64,000 nt of DNA from Megascapheus bottae (GCA_024803745.1 JANJXV010000043.1:6381518-6445517), one strand, 5' to 3'; counted from the first letter of the stretch, positions 31,265-44,302 are shown. The notes: generated from the letters alone by a model not told the origin. Numbers and translations: made by a program.

Positions 31265-33497
31265 ATGGTAGGAACTAATAAATATCTCTCAAGTCTAACT
31301 CTCAATATCAATGGATTTAACTCTCCAATTAAACAGCATAGACTGTCTACTTGGATCAAAAAGCAAGAGCCATCGTCCTGCTATCTTCAAGAGACACATC
31401 TTACCCAAAAAAACAATCATCTTTTGAAAGTGAGAGGTTGGAATAAACTCTATCAAGCTAACGGCCCCCATAAACAGGCTGGAATTGCCATCCTCATATC
31501 AGATAAAATAGACTTCAAACTAAAATTAGTAAGAAAAGACAAAGAAGGTTACTGCATACTACTAAAGGGATCTTTCCTCCAGGAAGACATAATGATCCTA
31601 AATATTTACACACCCAATCCCGGAACTCCGAACTTCATCAAGCAAACTTTACTTACACTGAAACCATACATAGATCGAAACACAGTGATTGTCCGTGACT
31701 TTAACACACCACTCTCACCTATGGAAAGATCAACAAGGCAAAAACTCAACAGAGAAACCTTAAAACTGAACAACTATGTAGACCAAATAGATCTAACAGA
31801 CATCTGCAGAATATTCCACCCAGCAACAACACAATATACGATTTTCTCAGCAACACATGGAACATTTTCCAAAATAGATCACATCTTAGGCCATAAAACA
31901 AACCTGGACAGATTCAGAAACACTGAAATTATTCCCTGCACGCTCTCAGACCACAAAGGCATCAAATTGGAACTGAACACATCTCCACCAACGAAAACCC
32001 TGTACCTCATGGAGACTGAACAACACATTGTGGAATCACCAATGGGGCATCGAAGAAATCAGAACAGAAATCCAACAGTTTATGAAATTTAACAGTAAGG
32101 AGCACACAAACTACCAACTCCTTTGGGACACAGCAAAGGCAGTACTCAGAGGAAAATTTATATCGCTGAGTGCCTACAACAACAAGTTGGAAAACAAGGG
32201 AAAAATCGCAAACCAACAAGTTAATGTCTCACCTTAAGCTCCTGGAAAAAGAGCAACAAACCAACCCTAATCCCAGTAGAAGAAAGCAATTTATTAAATC
32301 AAAGCAGAATTAAATGATTTGGAATCCAAAAAAACTAGCGCATATTGAAATAAACAAAATCACAGATGAAAATGGTAATATCACGACAGAAATTACCAAG
32401 ATCCAGAATGTCATGAGGGAATACTTCTCAAATCTTTACACCAGCAAATTTGAGAATCTAGAAGAATGGACGAATTCCTAGCCAATATCAACATACCCAC
32501 ACTGAACTAAGAAGAACTAACCCAACTCAACAAGCCTATTTCAAGCTCTGAAATAGAAATGGCAGTTAGAGAACTTCCATCTAAGAAAAGCCCAGGGCCA
32601 GATGGATTCACAGCTGAATTCTATAAAGTCTTCAAAGCAGAGCTCACACCAATACTCCTCAAGCTCTTCAACGAAATTGAAAATGAAGGTTCTTTACCAA
32701 ACTCATTCTATGAAGCCAGTATAACCCGCATCCCCAAACCAGACAGAGATTCATCAAAGAAAGAGAACTATAGACCTATTTCTTCATGAACATTGATGCA
32801 AAACTTCTCAACAAAATACTGGCCAACCGTCTACAACAACTCATCAAAAAATTATACACTATGATCAAACAGGATTCATCACAGGGAGGTAAAGCTGGTT
32901 CAACATAGCAAATCAATATAATTCAACACATCAACAGGAGCAAGGACAAAAATCACATGATTGTCTCAATAGATGCAGAAAAGGCATTTGACAAGATCCA
33001 ACACCCCTTTATGTTAAAAGCTCTGGAGAAACTAGGAATCCATGGAACATTCCTCAATACAATAAAGGCTGTGTATGAGAAACCCACTGGTAGTATTACA
33101 CTTAATGGTAAAAAGTTAAACCATGCCCTCTAACATCAGGAACGAGAAAAGGATGCCCACTCTCTCCACTCCTCTTTAACATACTATTAGAATTCCTAGC
33201 CAGTGCAATAAGGCAAGAAGCAAACATAAAGGGGATACAAGAAGGGAAAGAGGAAGTAAAACTATCCCTCTTTGTAGATGACATGATTCTGTATTTAAAG
33301 AATCCTATAGACTCTACAAGCTCCTTGAGCTGATTCAAAACTTTGGAAGGGTAGCAGGCTAGAAAATTAACCCTCAAAAATCAACTGCCTACCTTTAAGC
33401 CAATAGTGAGAGGAACGAGGCAATAATCAGGAAAGCAACTCCTTTCACAATAGCCTCAAAGAAAATAAAGTACCTAGGAATTAGCTTAACTAAAATG
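31265..33497 (+). pseudogene. L1 ORF2, endonuclease and reverse transcriptase, first part
   Basis: ATG 31265; the apurinic-like endonuclease is open to 32092 with NINGFNS, QETHLTQ, DFNTPLS-type and SDHKGIKLEL motifs. An Arg precedes the DFN motif (VIVRDFNTPLS) where other L1s have Gly. The frame is then broken several times; the reverse transcriptase is recognisable at 32559-33480 ([34 protein letters not shown] with Ala to Val in the FADD motif). An antisense L1 splits the gene at 33498; it resumes at 34966. Confidence 0.9.
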
Positions 33498-34965
33498 TAA
33501 AGGACCTTTTTTTAAAAATATATTTTATGGTAATTAATAAAAGGGTTACATGATATTTGCCAGATAAATGGTGCCTTAATTCCCACACATTGAAACCCTT
33601 TCACACGTCATGGTCCCCATTTCCCTTCCCCCTTCCCCCACCCCTTATCCTGTTTTCCCCTGTTCCCTATCCAATTTCAAATAAGCAAATACAAATATAT
33701 CCAATATATCAGATAACAAAGTGAGATAGTGTAACAATATGAGATAACCAAGGGACAGTAGAAGTGATGAGAGATAACATAGTACCTTAAGAACAACAAC
33801 GATTAATTATATGGCTTATGTTTACATCATATTTTAAATGACAATTTTAACAAACAATGTTCAATGAGGAAATCTCTAATTACATTCTCTGGGACTTAGT
33901 CTTTAGAACTTAATCCAAATTAGGCTAACGGTTTGTATGTCATAGAAACATATCAGTTTATGAAATAAAATTTTATGATTATAGAGTCATAGGTTTTTTT
34001 GTGTATATAGTCATGTTTGTATTTCCATTACTATGTCCATTGCTTTGGGTATGCAGTTATTGAGTCCTCTCTCTTGTACACTTTGGATTTAATAACCACA
34101 TATTAAGGATACCATGCGCCTTTTGTTCCTTAGGTCTTGACTTGTCTCACTCAGCATGATTCGCTCTAGATTCATCCACTTCCCTGCGAATGCCATTATT
34201 TTATCTTGCCTGTTGGCTATGTAGAATTCCATTGTGTATACATACCACATTTTCTGTATCCATTCATCTGCAGTAGGGCATCTGGGTTGTTTCCATCGCA
34301 TGGCTATTGTGAATAGTGCAGACATGATCATAGCTGAGCGGGTGTCTTTATAATATCCTGGGTCATGATGTTCAGGATAAATGCCCAGAAGTGGTATGGC
34401 GAGATCATAGGGAAGGTCTATTTTCAGTTCTTTAAGGAACCTCCACACTACTTTCCAGAGTGGCTGAACTAGTTTACAATCCCACCAGCAGTGGAGTAGG
34501 GTTCTTTTTTCTCCACAACCCCGCCAGCAACTGTCATTATCTTGGCCATTCTTGTTGGGGTAAGGTGGTATCTGTACAGAAATTTTTACTTTTAGGTAGT
34601 CCCATTTATCGAGTCTCTCTCCAATCTGTTGGGACCCTGGGATTCTGTTCAGGAATCTGTTGCCTGTGCCTATGAGTTCCAGTGTCTCTCCTACATTATC
34701 GTGTAGCAATTTCACGGTTTCCGGTCTGACGTTGAGGTCTTTGATCCACTTTGAGTTAATGCTTGTACGTGGCGAAAGGCTAGGGTCAATTTTTAGTTTT
34801 CTGCATGTGGCTGCCCAGTTTTTCCAGCACCAATAATTGAATAGACTGTATTTGTTCCATTGTACATCTTTGGCTCCTTTGTCAAATACAAGTTGCCTAT
34901 AGGTATATGGTTCTATTTCTGGGTCTTCCATTCTGTTCCACTGAACTTCTAGTCTGTTTTTGATG
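33498..34965 (-). mobile_element. Nested 5'-truncated L1 with hybrid 3' UTR
   Basis: Inserted antisense into ORF2 of the L1 at 28233-35611, at gtaaaggacctttttt; T-rich sequence at the left is its poly(A). The ORF2 C-terminal region is open for 280 codons (34089-34931), with CWRGCGEKRTLLHCWW and MEFYIANRQDK motifs. Its 3' UTR starts as lineage 2 (like 48400-48690) and switches near 33815 to the lineage 1 terminus (ccatataat..., like 53054-53358). Confidence 0.88.
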
Positions 34966-35611
34966 AAAAGTTTAAAACCCTAAAAAAGAAAATTAAAGCA
35001 GAAGTAAGGAAATGGAAAACCCTCCCATGCTCCTGGATTGGAAGAATCAACATTGTGAAAATGACAATCTTGCCAAGGGCTATCTACAAATTCATTGCAA
35101 TACCCATCAATATCCCAATAGCATTCTTTAAAGAAATAGAAGAGGCAATTCAAAATTTCATATGGAATAATAAAAGACCCCCGTATAGCAAAAACACTTC
35201 TTAGCAGAAAGAACAGCGCTGGAGGAATTTCAATTCCAAACTTTAGACTCAATTACAGAGCTATAATTATCAAAACAGCTTAGTTGACAGAAGAACAGGC
35301 CGGAAGACTAATGGAATAGAACTGAGGACCCAGGTATTAAACCACAGACCTATGGCCACCTAATCTTTGAAAAGGGAGCCAAAAAAATAGAATGGAAGAA
35401 AGACAGCCTCTTCAACAAGTTGTGCTGGTAGAACTAGTTAAAAACCTCCAGAAAACTAAAGTTGGATCCTTCTTTGTCACCCTGTGATAGAATTAATTCC
35501 AAATGGATCAAAGACCTGGAGGTAAAAGCTGACACACTGAAAACTTTACAGGAAGGAATAGGAGATACACTAGGCCTCCTTGACACAGGTCAAAACTTTC
35601 TTAATAAGGAC
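34966..35611 (+). mobile_element. L1 ORF2 continuation, 3' end missing
   Basis: Continues the ORF2 of the element begun at 28233 (gaaaattaaagcagaagtaagg...) and stops in mid-ORF2 at cttaataag, where OR-flank sequence resumes (ctgatatgggagaaatgaag). No 3' UTR, poly(A) or target duplication is seen; about 33 bp of the flank present at 7796-7828 is missing. Confidence 0.85.
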
Positions 35612-37440
35612 TGATATGGGAGAAATGAAGATCAGAAAATACAAATGTCCAGTTAGTCAGGGAGGATACTTTCATTAAATAATAATAATTAAATTATCAT
35701 ACATTTATCAAATCCACTAAATGGAGCACTGAGCTATTCTTGTGATATTCTGAATGGTTACTAAGGGTAACATGTATGAGGTAACAAATATAATTTTATA
35801 GATGGAAACATTTGGTAGTATGCTCAGTTTCGCAGTGTCCATATTAAACATGTGATTTCTATAACTTTAAAACATGAGATACTTTTAAAATAATAAATAA
35901 AAACCAAGAAATTTTTTTCCCTATAGAGATCAAGTGATCTATTACATGTCCAAATATTCTTCAAGACAGTGAAGAGTCCTGTCTCCAGAGATTTAGTCCC
36001 TATTGAAATTAACAGTTCCTTTAAGGATTCCTTCTTATTTCTTTAATCAAAACAAAAGGGAAAAAACAAAAAGAACTTTGTTCCCCTTGGAATAAATTAA
36101 TTCCTCTCTCCCTGTAACAGCTACATTATTGCAAGAAATTAACCTAAATCTGTTTATCCATGATGTCATCTTCACTTTAACTCATGGGAACAAAATGGTT
36201 TGGAGACTAGAAAGATATTTTATTCCATGAAGACAATTATTTCATGAAATACAATTCATTTGATGAGATCTTAGTAGATTCATCGATTGACTTGCAAGAA
36301 ACTGCACAAGCTTCTGACGCCCTTCTCTGAATCCAGTCTCCATGAAAACCCTAGCTGACAAAGTTCTAAGAAGGAGTTGGGGGATAAAAAATCTTCAGTG
36401 GTAAATATAAAAGAAGAAGACAGAGCCAGGGTAGCCTAATAAAGACGGGCGAAATGTAAATTTATGTCCAGTGAGGAGAAACAAGAGAAAAAGGACCAGA
36501 AGTGGGCTCATGTCTGCAGGTGAGGTCCCAGATCTCCAGGTAACTTATCATCCTCATGGAGCTCATGCTTTGGAAACTCGGATTTCCCTTCTTTCTCCAG
36601 CCTACAGCACCTTTCTCATGAAGTTCCTTTCTGGAGAGTCTCTTGCTCTTCTCCAAGAATCAGCGTTATCTGTCAGCTTTGCTTTATCCAATTATGTATT
36701 TATTAATCACCTGCTTAAAGATCCATGTGCACCAGGTATTGTCTGTTGGGTTCCATGCCACTGGGCTTCTTTGTTCTCTAGGCCTGAGCCTTAAACTTGG
36801 CACTGTCCTAATCTCCTTTTACTCAAGGCTAGCACTCTACTACTTGAGCTACAGATCCACTTCCAGCTTTTTCTGTCATTATTTGGAAATAAGGGTCTCG
36901 TGGACTTTCCTTTCCCATTAGTGTCCATAACAAAATCTAGCCAACAATGGAATTATTGATAAAGAAGAATTCCCCTTCATGTGTGTCTGTGTGTGTGTTG
37001 TATGTGTGTGTTTTGTTTGTGTGTGCTTGCATGTGCATGTGCCAGCCATGGGGCTTGAACTGTGGGTCTTTGCACTCTCCCTGAACTTCTGAGCCATACC
37101 AAGTGAACTACAGCTCACTTGTGGCTTTTTGGTAATTAATCAGGAATGATAATCTCATGGATTTCCATGTCTGAGCTGGCTTCACACCCTTATCCTTCAA
37201 TTGCAGCCTCCTAGTAGCTAGAATGCCAGCTTGAGCCACTGGCACCCAACTTCCCTCACTTAGTTTTGCACATGCACACTGGCTTCAGTGTGCACAGAAT
37301 GGTTTTCTATGTATTCAAACTGGAAAAGGGGGTTTTCCTGGGGTATTTTCACACAGGCATATATTGTGTTTTGATCACACTAAACCCCTCTGTAGCTCTT
37401 TCGTTGGCCCATAGTCCCTTCTTCTGATTTCAACAGGGTT
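35612..37440 (+). other. OR-flank block, second copy
   Basis: Colinear with 7829-10000: conserved block (35612-36760), SINE remnants, TG-rich stretch (36980-37025), antisense SINE (37040-37250). The long (TG)n of 9021-9155 is absent here. No gene. Confidence 0.75.
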
Positions 37441-38094
37441 TAGTGGATTTTATCTTCATCTTCACACATATTCTGTATTAATCCCACCATTACTTCCCTC
37501 TCTCTCTGGCTTGTCCCCACAAACAACTACATTCCTGATATATTTACAGATAGATAGATAATATGTAGATTGATCATAGATAATAGAAATTAGATGCTAA
37601 AAAATTATAACTCTAAGAGTGACATTTTCCTTACCTTTAATGATTCCAATAGAGTCTCCCTGTATAGAATCCTGAAAAGATTAGATTTCTTTAATGGGTA
37701 AACAAGATTGAGATAAGCCTACTATTTATTATCTTTTTTGATATTTCATTCTAATTAATAGAAGGGTTACATTATATTCACCAGATAGAAGGTGCATTAC
37801 TTCACAAACTCTGATGCCCTTTCTCATGTTTTGGTCCCCATTACATTTGCCTCACCCCTGTCCCTCATCTTGTTATCCCCCCTTCCCTATTTATTTTTAC
37901 ATCTCACTGTATAAATATCAAGTGTCTAGGTAGGAAATGAAAATTGAAAACTACACATATTTCAGAGTTAACTGTCAGTATGCCCATTGAGTTAGACATA
38001 AAATTTAAGATTTCATTGTAATTCATAAAACTTTGTAAGAGAAGATAGCATTAAAGATAAATGAAAAGGAAAAAACCAACGATAAAAACTAACA
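37441..38094 (-). mobile_element. L1 3' end remnant (37733-37905) and spacer
   Basis: attaatagaagggttacattatattcaccagatagaagg is the antisense L1 lineage 1 terminus. The surrounding sequence is AT-rich with GATA-like runs at 37547-37560; no gene. Confidence 0.7.
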
Positions 38095-38450
38095 AAGATA
38101 CAGTTCAGTAGATAATGGACCAACAGACAGACAGATAGATACACAGATAATAGATGGGCACTTACATAGATATATCAGAAGGTAATACAAAAACACATGG
38201 ATAGATATATAACTAACCAAGAGACAGACAAATAAGTACAAAGGTAGATAGATATTACACAGATAGATATACACAGGCATACATACATAGATAACAGTAC
38301 ACACATACACAGAAACTGAGATATCACAGTAGCCTGGTACGTACATGATAGACAGACACATACATACATAAACAATAGACATACAGTGGGTTGGAAGGTG
38401 GGTAAGAAGATAGCTAGCTGAGTAGGCAGACAAATAAATACAAGGATACA
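38095..38450 (+). repeat. Degenerate (GATA/GACA/CATA)n tract
   Basis: About 350 bp rich in agatagat, agacagac and acatacat units. It gives long chance ORFs on the minus strand. Confidence 0.8.
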
Positions 38451-39265
38451 AAATTGTGAAGAAGAGAACACATGTACCATTTGTCTTTCTGAACCTGGAT
38501 TATTTTGCTTCCAGTCATTTTCCTCCACAGGATGGGATCCATTGTTCTTAAAGGCTGAATACTATTCCATTATATGTCTGTTTCTGTTCTCCTTTCATCC
38601 ACAGGACAGTGGGGCTGATTTCATTCGTTGTCTTAGCCTAAAAGGCCTGTGCCTTCTTTTCCTACTCCATCTTTCCTCCCCCCAGCACAAATGATTTCCA
38701 TTTCCCAGAAGATTTTCCTCCCGAATGCTGTCATTCTGATTTACACAGCTTCCATTGCATGAGCATAAAAGATGTTAACACGTGTAATTGTTCTGGAGAA
38801 GACAAACACTAATGTTCAAACCTTAAGATTTCTTTGTAAATATTCCAGACAAACTGCTCTTTCAGAGCCTTCAGCATATGAATCATCTTCATCCAGTTTA
38901 CTATTGCATGATCCATTAATTCTGCTGATTTCTGCACAATATGTTCCTGCTCCAGAGCATGAAATCCCATGCAAGTGATGGATGGTGTGTGTGTGAGACT
39001 ACTTACTCAAGGCTACTATGAGATCCACTGTCATCCTTTTAGTGCTACAAAAAGGATATAATAATCTGACAGACTTTTCTTACCCAGACTGACTTACAAC
39101 CCCAAGCCTTAGCTCTCCACTTCCTGAATAGCTAGGATTACAGGCATGAATTAAATGTGCTAAGCATATCATAGGTTTTTTTTTAATGATTTCGTGCTCC
39201 TTTGTCCTCATTTCTGTGCAGCTGGTATTCTCTTTTTTACCCTCTCTCATATTTTGGAATAAATC
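38451..39265 (-). mobile_element. Old L1 remnant, antisense SINE and spacer
   Basis: About 38490-38585 resembles an old antisense L1 3' UTR (ggctgaatactattccattatatg). 38868-38970 matches the OR-unit sequence at 10125-10215. 38990-39160 is an antisense SINE. No gene. Confidence 0.5.
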
Positions 39266-39338
39266 ACCTAGAAGGAATTCTCTGTCGGGAGGCATCCACA
39301 GCCATGTTGACCAGCCATGGTATATTCCATCCACACAG
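39266..39338 (+). promoter_or_regulatory. Candidate noncoding exon upstream of the 40225 OR
   Basis: gaaggaattctctgtcggg to ccacacag|gtaaca, nearly the same as 10541-10612 (GT at 39339-39340), 870 bp before the acceptor at 40208-40209. Confidence 0.45.
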
Positions 39339-39840
39339 GTAACAGATGTGTTGTGTTGAGAACAGCTCAGCCCACGAACGCGGCCTGGACTCCAGGCAAT
39401 GAGGCTGAATGACATCCGGGAACTCCATGTACTGAGATCTTCCCCACAAATGCTCCCATTCCTGTGATAGATGCTCACTCCATGGCCTGCACACAACGGG
39501 AGGACAACTCAATCCTATTACATGGTGAACATTCCCGCCACCCGGAAAATAGGTAAAAGAGTTAATTGTACCTGAGAGTTGAAAGCGCTTCCTGAAAGTT
39601 GAAAGCAGTGGAAAAGGTGGACAGAGAAATGGAGAGAAGAAAGGTGGGCTAAATTATTCGTAATATTCAGTGTACAAATGTGAAGCTGGAACTGAGTGAA
39701 CTGAGGGAGGGGTTGGAGTGGGGGGAGTTGGGTGACATGGATGAAATGGTCTTTTACTCAAAAACTGATCATTGAATTGCAGCCCCATTGTACAAGTAGG
39801 TAAGAATAAGGTTTAGAAAAATACATTTCATAGGGACTGC

Positions 39841-40020
39841 ATCACGGCCTACTGATAGAGTGCTTGTCTAGCATGCACGAAATCCCGAGGTTGAATCCTC
39901 AGTACCACACACATAGAAAAAACTGGAAGTGCTTCTGTGGCTCACTTAATAGTACTCTAACTTTGACAAAGCCAAGGACAGTGCCCAGGCCTTGAGTTCA
40001 AGCCTCAGGACTAGCAAAAC
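39841..40020 (+). mobile_element. SINE type A, old copy
   Basis: Orthologous to 3741-3920, ending gactagcaaaacacaaa. It shows the state before the nested SINE of 3936-4130 was inserted. Confidence 0.8.
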
Positions 40021-40224
40021 ACAAAATTTCACAGTCAGTGAATACAAGACAGGGATATTTACCCACATATTACAATATGAAAGTGAGTGGAGCCAATCTT
40101 GGCTGTGCAGGTCAACCTAGGAAACAAAAAAGGCATCTGGCATGGGAATGGCATGACCACCTGAGCTGGCAGTGGGCATTGATTGAACTTTTCCTTACTT
40201 GCCCCAAAGAAAACAACTAGGGCT

Positions 40225-41174
40225 ATGACAGCACAAAACCACACAGGGGAATCACAATTCCTCCTGCTGGGCCTCTCAGATGACCCTCAACTCCAGCCCA
40301 TCCTCTTTGGGCTCTTCCTGTCCATGTACCTGATCACTGTGCTTGGAAATCTGCTCATCATCCTGGCCATCATCTCTGACCCCCACTTCCACACGCCCAT
40401 GTACTTCTTCCTCTCCAACCTGTCTTTTGTGGACATCTGTTTTACTACTACCATCCCCAATATACTGGTGAACATCCAGACCCAAAGGAAAGACATCTCC
40501 TACCCAGAGTGCCTCACTCAGGTGTATTTCTTCATGATTTTTGGTGGAATGGAAAATTTCCTATTGACCGTGATGGCTTATGACCGCTTTGTGGCCATCT
40601 GTCACCCACTGAACTACCCAGTTATCATGAACCCTCATTTCTGTGGTCTCCTGGTTCTGGGGTCCTGGTTTCTCATTTTCTGCATCTCACTACTCCATGT
40701 TCTACTGATGAGGAAATTAAACTTCTCCCCAGGATCCACCATCCCCCATTTCTTCTGTGAACTAGCTCAAATTCTTCAAAGTGGCCATATCTGACACCCT
40801 CATCAATGACATCTGTGTGTACCTGGCTTTTGTGTTGTTTGGTTTGTTTGCTGCCTTTGGAATCTTCTTCTCTTACTCTCAGATCCTCTCCTGTTTAATG
40901 AAGCTGCCCAACACGGCTAGGAAGCACAAAGCATTCTCCACCTGTGGCTCTCACCTCTGCCTGGTCTCCTTGTTCTACGGGACAGGACTTGGGGTGTACC
41001 TCAGCTCTGCGGTGTCCTCCTCCGCACGCCCACAGAAGCAAGGTGGCCTCAGTGATGTACACAGTGGTCACGCCCATGCTGAACCCCTTCATCTACAGCC
41101 TGAGGAACCAGGACGTGATGGGGGCTCTGGGGAGACTGACAGGCAGAGTGGTCTCCTGTCTTGATGGATTGTGA
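40225..41174 (+). pseudogene. Olfactory receptor pseudogene, OR7-like, two frameshifts
   Basis: Closest to the receptor at 4348. Open from ATG 40225 through TM1-TM5 with [16 protein letters not shown] and IPHFFCEL. One codon is missing at the TM2/ECL1 border (CFTTTIPN against CFTSTTVPK). A one-base insertion near 40777-40780 (cttcaaagtgg) shifts frame after ECL2, and a four-base insertion near 41021-41028 (tccgcacgcc against tctgccc) shifts it again before TM7. The tail ends at the homologous stop. The middle segment ([20 protein letters not shown]) is otherwise intact, pointing to recent loss. Confidence 0.92.
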
Positions 41175-42304
41175 AGCACAGAACAAAGTAGTCCACTGCA
41201 AGAGGGAAGAATAATTGGCAGAATATCAGCATCATTGATTCTTTTTCTTCATTACAGGACTCAGTATTTATATATATATATATATATCCATTTAGAAAAT
41301 ATATATGAATTCAAGAATACCCTGCAAAGCCCCTATGGCTTTGTCTGTCTATATGTGGACATCTGTCTTTGAAAGAAATTTGCTTAATATACTTCAGAAA
41401 AACAACTTTCTTGTCAGTGTGAATTTTCCTTAATATTCCCATTTGGCGAGGTGTTATACAAATTCTTCGGGTCATTTCTAATTGAGCATAGAAACCACTT
41501 ATCACAGTCCGAGGTTACACAGCAAAACCTTAAGTTATCCCCTTCTATATTAAATCTTCCTCCTAAAACAAAAATCTTCTTCTTCCTCGTCTGCCTCCTT
41601 TTTCCTCCTCCTCCTCCTGCTCCTCTTGTACTTCTGCTTCTGCTGCTACTTCTGCTGCTGCTTCTTCCTCTTCCTCTTCCTCTTCTCCAACAACCCTGGG
41701 ACTGAATTCAGTGTCTGGTGCTGTTTGGGAGCATTGTTGATCAGGGTTATTCCTCTGCTATTTGAGACACATCTACACAATCCCCATATCAGGGAGCTAT
41801 TCAAAGATAAGACCCTCATAGACTTTTGCCTGTGCTGGCTTTAAACAACAGTCCTCAGATCCCAGTCTCCTGTGTAGCTGGGATAACAGATGTCAATCTC
41901 CGCCATTTGGCAAGACAAAATGACTTGATTTTTTACTTAGCAGAAACAGAATAAACACATACAAGAATCCAAATAAAATCTCAACACTTTCAGAACAGCA
42001 GGTATGGCCTTACATGTGAGATTTTGTTTAAGTTTGAGGGAATATTTTTTTTACTAATTTCTCTTTCCACTCAGGTATGAACTTGTTTCCATGATAGCTA
42101 TACTAAGTGACATCCTCAGACAACAGTGTCTGAGCACGCCTGTTTCTTCTCAACTTCACCAGAATTGGTGTTGTAGATTTCCTTCAGCATTGACATAATA
42201 CAGAATCACACTGTTTTCTTGATTTGCATATCCTATGTAGTTAAGAGGTTGAATATTTCTTCGTGGATTTCTTCATGGCCATTTTTGCCTCTTTTAATGA
42301 TTGT
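41175..42304 (+). other. OR 3' flank, third copy
   Basis: Parallel to 5296-6170 and 25401-26500. It holds a (TA)n run (41267-41288), the pyrimidine tract (41578-41690) and an antisense SINE remnant (41690-41910). No gene. Confidence 0.7.
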
Positions 42305-42309
42305 CTTGG

Positions 42310-42535
42310 TTGTGAGCCCTGACTCACACCTGTAATCCTAGCTACTCAGGAAGATGAGATTTGAGGATCGCAGTTCAAAGTCAGCTTAGGCTCTAAAGTC
42401 TGTGAGACTCTTATCGGCAATTAACCACTAGAATACCAAAAGTGTTGCTGTGACTCAAGGGGTAGGGCAGTAGCCTTCAGCTGAAGAGCTCAAGAACAGC
42501 AATCAAGCCCTGAGATCAAGCCCCATGACTAAACA
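42310..42535 (+). mobile_element. SINE type B
   Basis: gtgagccctgactcacacctgtaatcctagctactcagg to the A-rich tail. Shared with 54635-54845 but not with 26500, so it inserted after part of the duplications. Confidence 0.85.
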
Positions 42536-43265
42536 AAAAAAATACATGAAAAAATAAAGAAATAAACATTATCTTATCCATCTTTTTCCTCATTGGGAAG
42601 TCAACTTAATTGTAAACCCTTAATTTTTGTTGTTGAGTATCTGAGAGGCTTTCCTTCTAACTCGTGGGACTGGGGCTCTTTACAAGTGAATACCCCACAC
42701 ACATCTCTCATTCTTATCAGCCTTTCCCATGCTCTGAATAAAGATTTGATTTCTGCAATCCCTTTTGTAAATTTTTCCTCCTATTTAATGAAATACTATG
42801 GAAATTTCCAGAAAGTACTAGTATTGGCTATATCTCCAGTTATGTTCTCTATGGTTTCCTGTTGTAATTTCAGCTTCAGGTCTTACAGGCTGAGATGTAG
42901 GATGGTGCCTCCAAGCCAGGTTGGAGAGGAATGTCTGTGACACTCATCTCTACCCATAAAACTGCTGGAAGTAAACGGGGCAACCTGTGCTCACACCTGA
43001 ATCCTAGCTACTTGGGAGCCTGAGATCTGAGGATCACAGATCAAACCCAGCCTGGACATGAAAGTCCATCAGACTCTTACCTCCAATTAACCACCAGAAA
43101 ACTGAAAGTGGTGCTGTGGCTCAAACAAGGAGAGTGTTAGCCTTGAGAGCTCAGAGATAGCGCCTAGGCCTACAGTTCAAGCCCCACAAGAAAGAGAGAG
43201 AGAGAGGAAGAGAGAGAGAGGGAGGGAGGCAGGGGGGTGGGGGAGAGAGGGGTGAGCTCTCTCTC
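42536..43265 (+). mobile_element. SINE type B pair and (GA)n repeat
   Basis: 42536-42889 is noncoding flank. 42890-43190 holds two SINE fragments as at 26780-27110, followed by a GA-rich run (43190-43265). Confidence 0.65.
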
Positions 43266-43496
43266 TCTGGTAAGGGAACAACACACAATGCACTGAATGG
43301 AGAAACCTGGAAGGTTCTCTCAAAGATAGAGATTACACAGGAGCCTGCATTCACCCCTGTCACTCAGCACTGTGTCCCTGCCAGAGCAATCCGTCAAGAG
43401 AAAGAAAAACATGCACTCAAATTTGAAAAAATAATACATCCCAGAGTGTCACTCTGTGTACAAGATATGACCTCCACTAAAGTAACTCCAAAAATC

Positions 43497-43724
43497 AGTT
43501 CTGGTGCTGGAGACTCAAGCCCGAACCGCCAGCTACTGCACAGGCTGAGATCTGAGGATGGAAACTCATGGTCATAATAGGCCTGAAGTCCTCCAGGACC
43601 TTTTTTCCAGTTCAGTAGGAACAAGACAGAAGTGGAGCTGTGACAGAAGTGATAGAGCACCAACCTTCAGCACAAAAGGTTAGGGAGAATTCTCCAATCC
43701 AGAACTCCATGCCTAGAACCAACA

Positions 43725-43785
<61 letters not shown>
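43497..43785 (+). mobile_element. SINE type B with (CA)n tail
   Basis: Same element as 6375-6660; CA run 43727-43785. Confidence 0.75.
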
Positions 43786-43860
43786 ACTATCCATTTTTCA
43801 ACAGGATCAGGAGGAAATCATATGTTTCCAGTTTTATTTAGGGGGTGTCATTTCTTTTCC

Positions 43861-44302
43861 TGTGTGTCTGTCTCTGTGTGTGTGCATGTGTGTGTGTGTT
43901 GCTCTTGGAGCTTGAACTCAGAGCCTGGGCATTGTCCATGACTGTTTTTCCTTAAGGATTTTGCTCTTCTGCTTGAGCCACCGCTCCATTTTGCCTTTTT
44001 AGTGGTTCATTGAAGAGAAGACTCTACAGAGTTTTCTGCCCCACTGGCTTCTAACTCTAAATCCTCACATCTCAGCCTCCTAAGTATTTCAAAATACAGG
44101 CCTGAGCCAGCAGCACCTAGCTGAGATTGTTTTCTTTTTCCTTTTTCTCTTTCTTTAGTTTTTTTGTCCATTCTTGGACTTGAACTCTGAGACTGGACGC
44201 TGTTCCTGAGCTCCTCAGTTCAACACTACCTCCCTACTCGTTGAGCTACCGCCACACTTCTGCTTTTCTGGTGGTTAACTGGAGATAAGAATCTCACAGT
44301 TT
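43861..44302 (-). mobile_element. (GT)n and two antisense SINEs
   Basis: GT-rich 43861-43900, then antisense SINEs at 43900-44120 and 44155-44302. The second is cut by L1 sequence. The first shows the empty site for the L1 at 6795. Confidence 0.75.

Noticed and set aside
37500..38450. Possible CRISPR-like regular repeat
   Set aside because: Short tetranucleotide units without spacers; a microsatellite in a mammalian genome.
38089..38528. Minus-strand ORFs of 117-120 codons rich in Tyr, Ile, Cys and Leu
   Set aside because: Arise from the degenerate GATA/GACA/CATA repeat tract.
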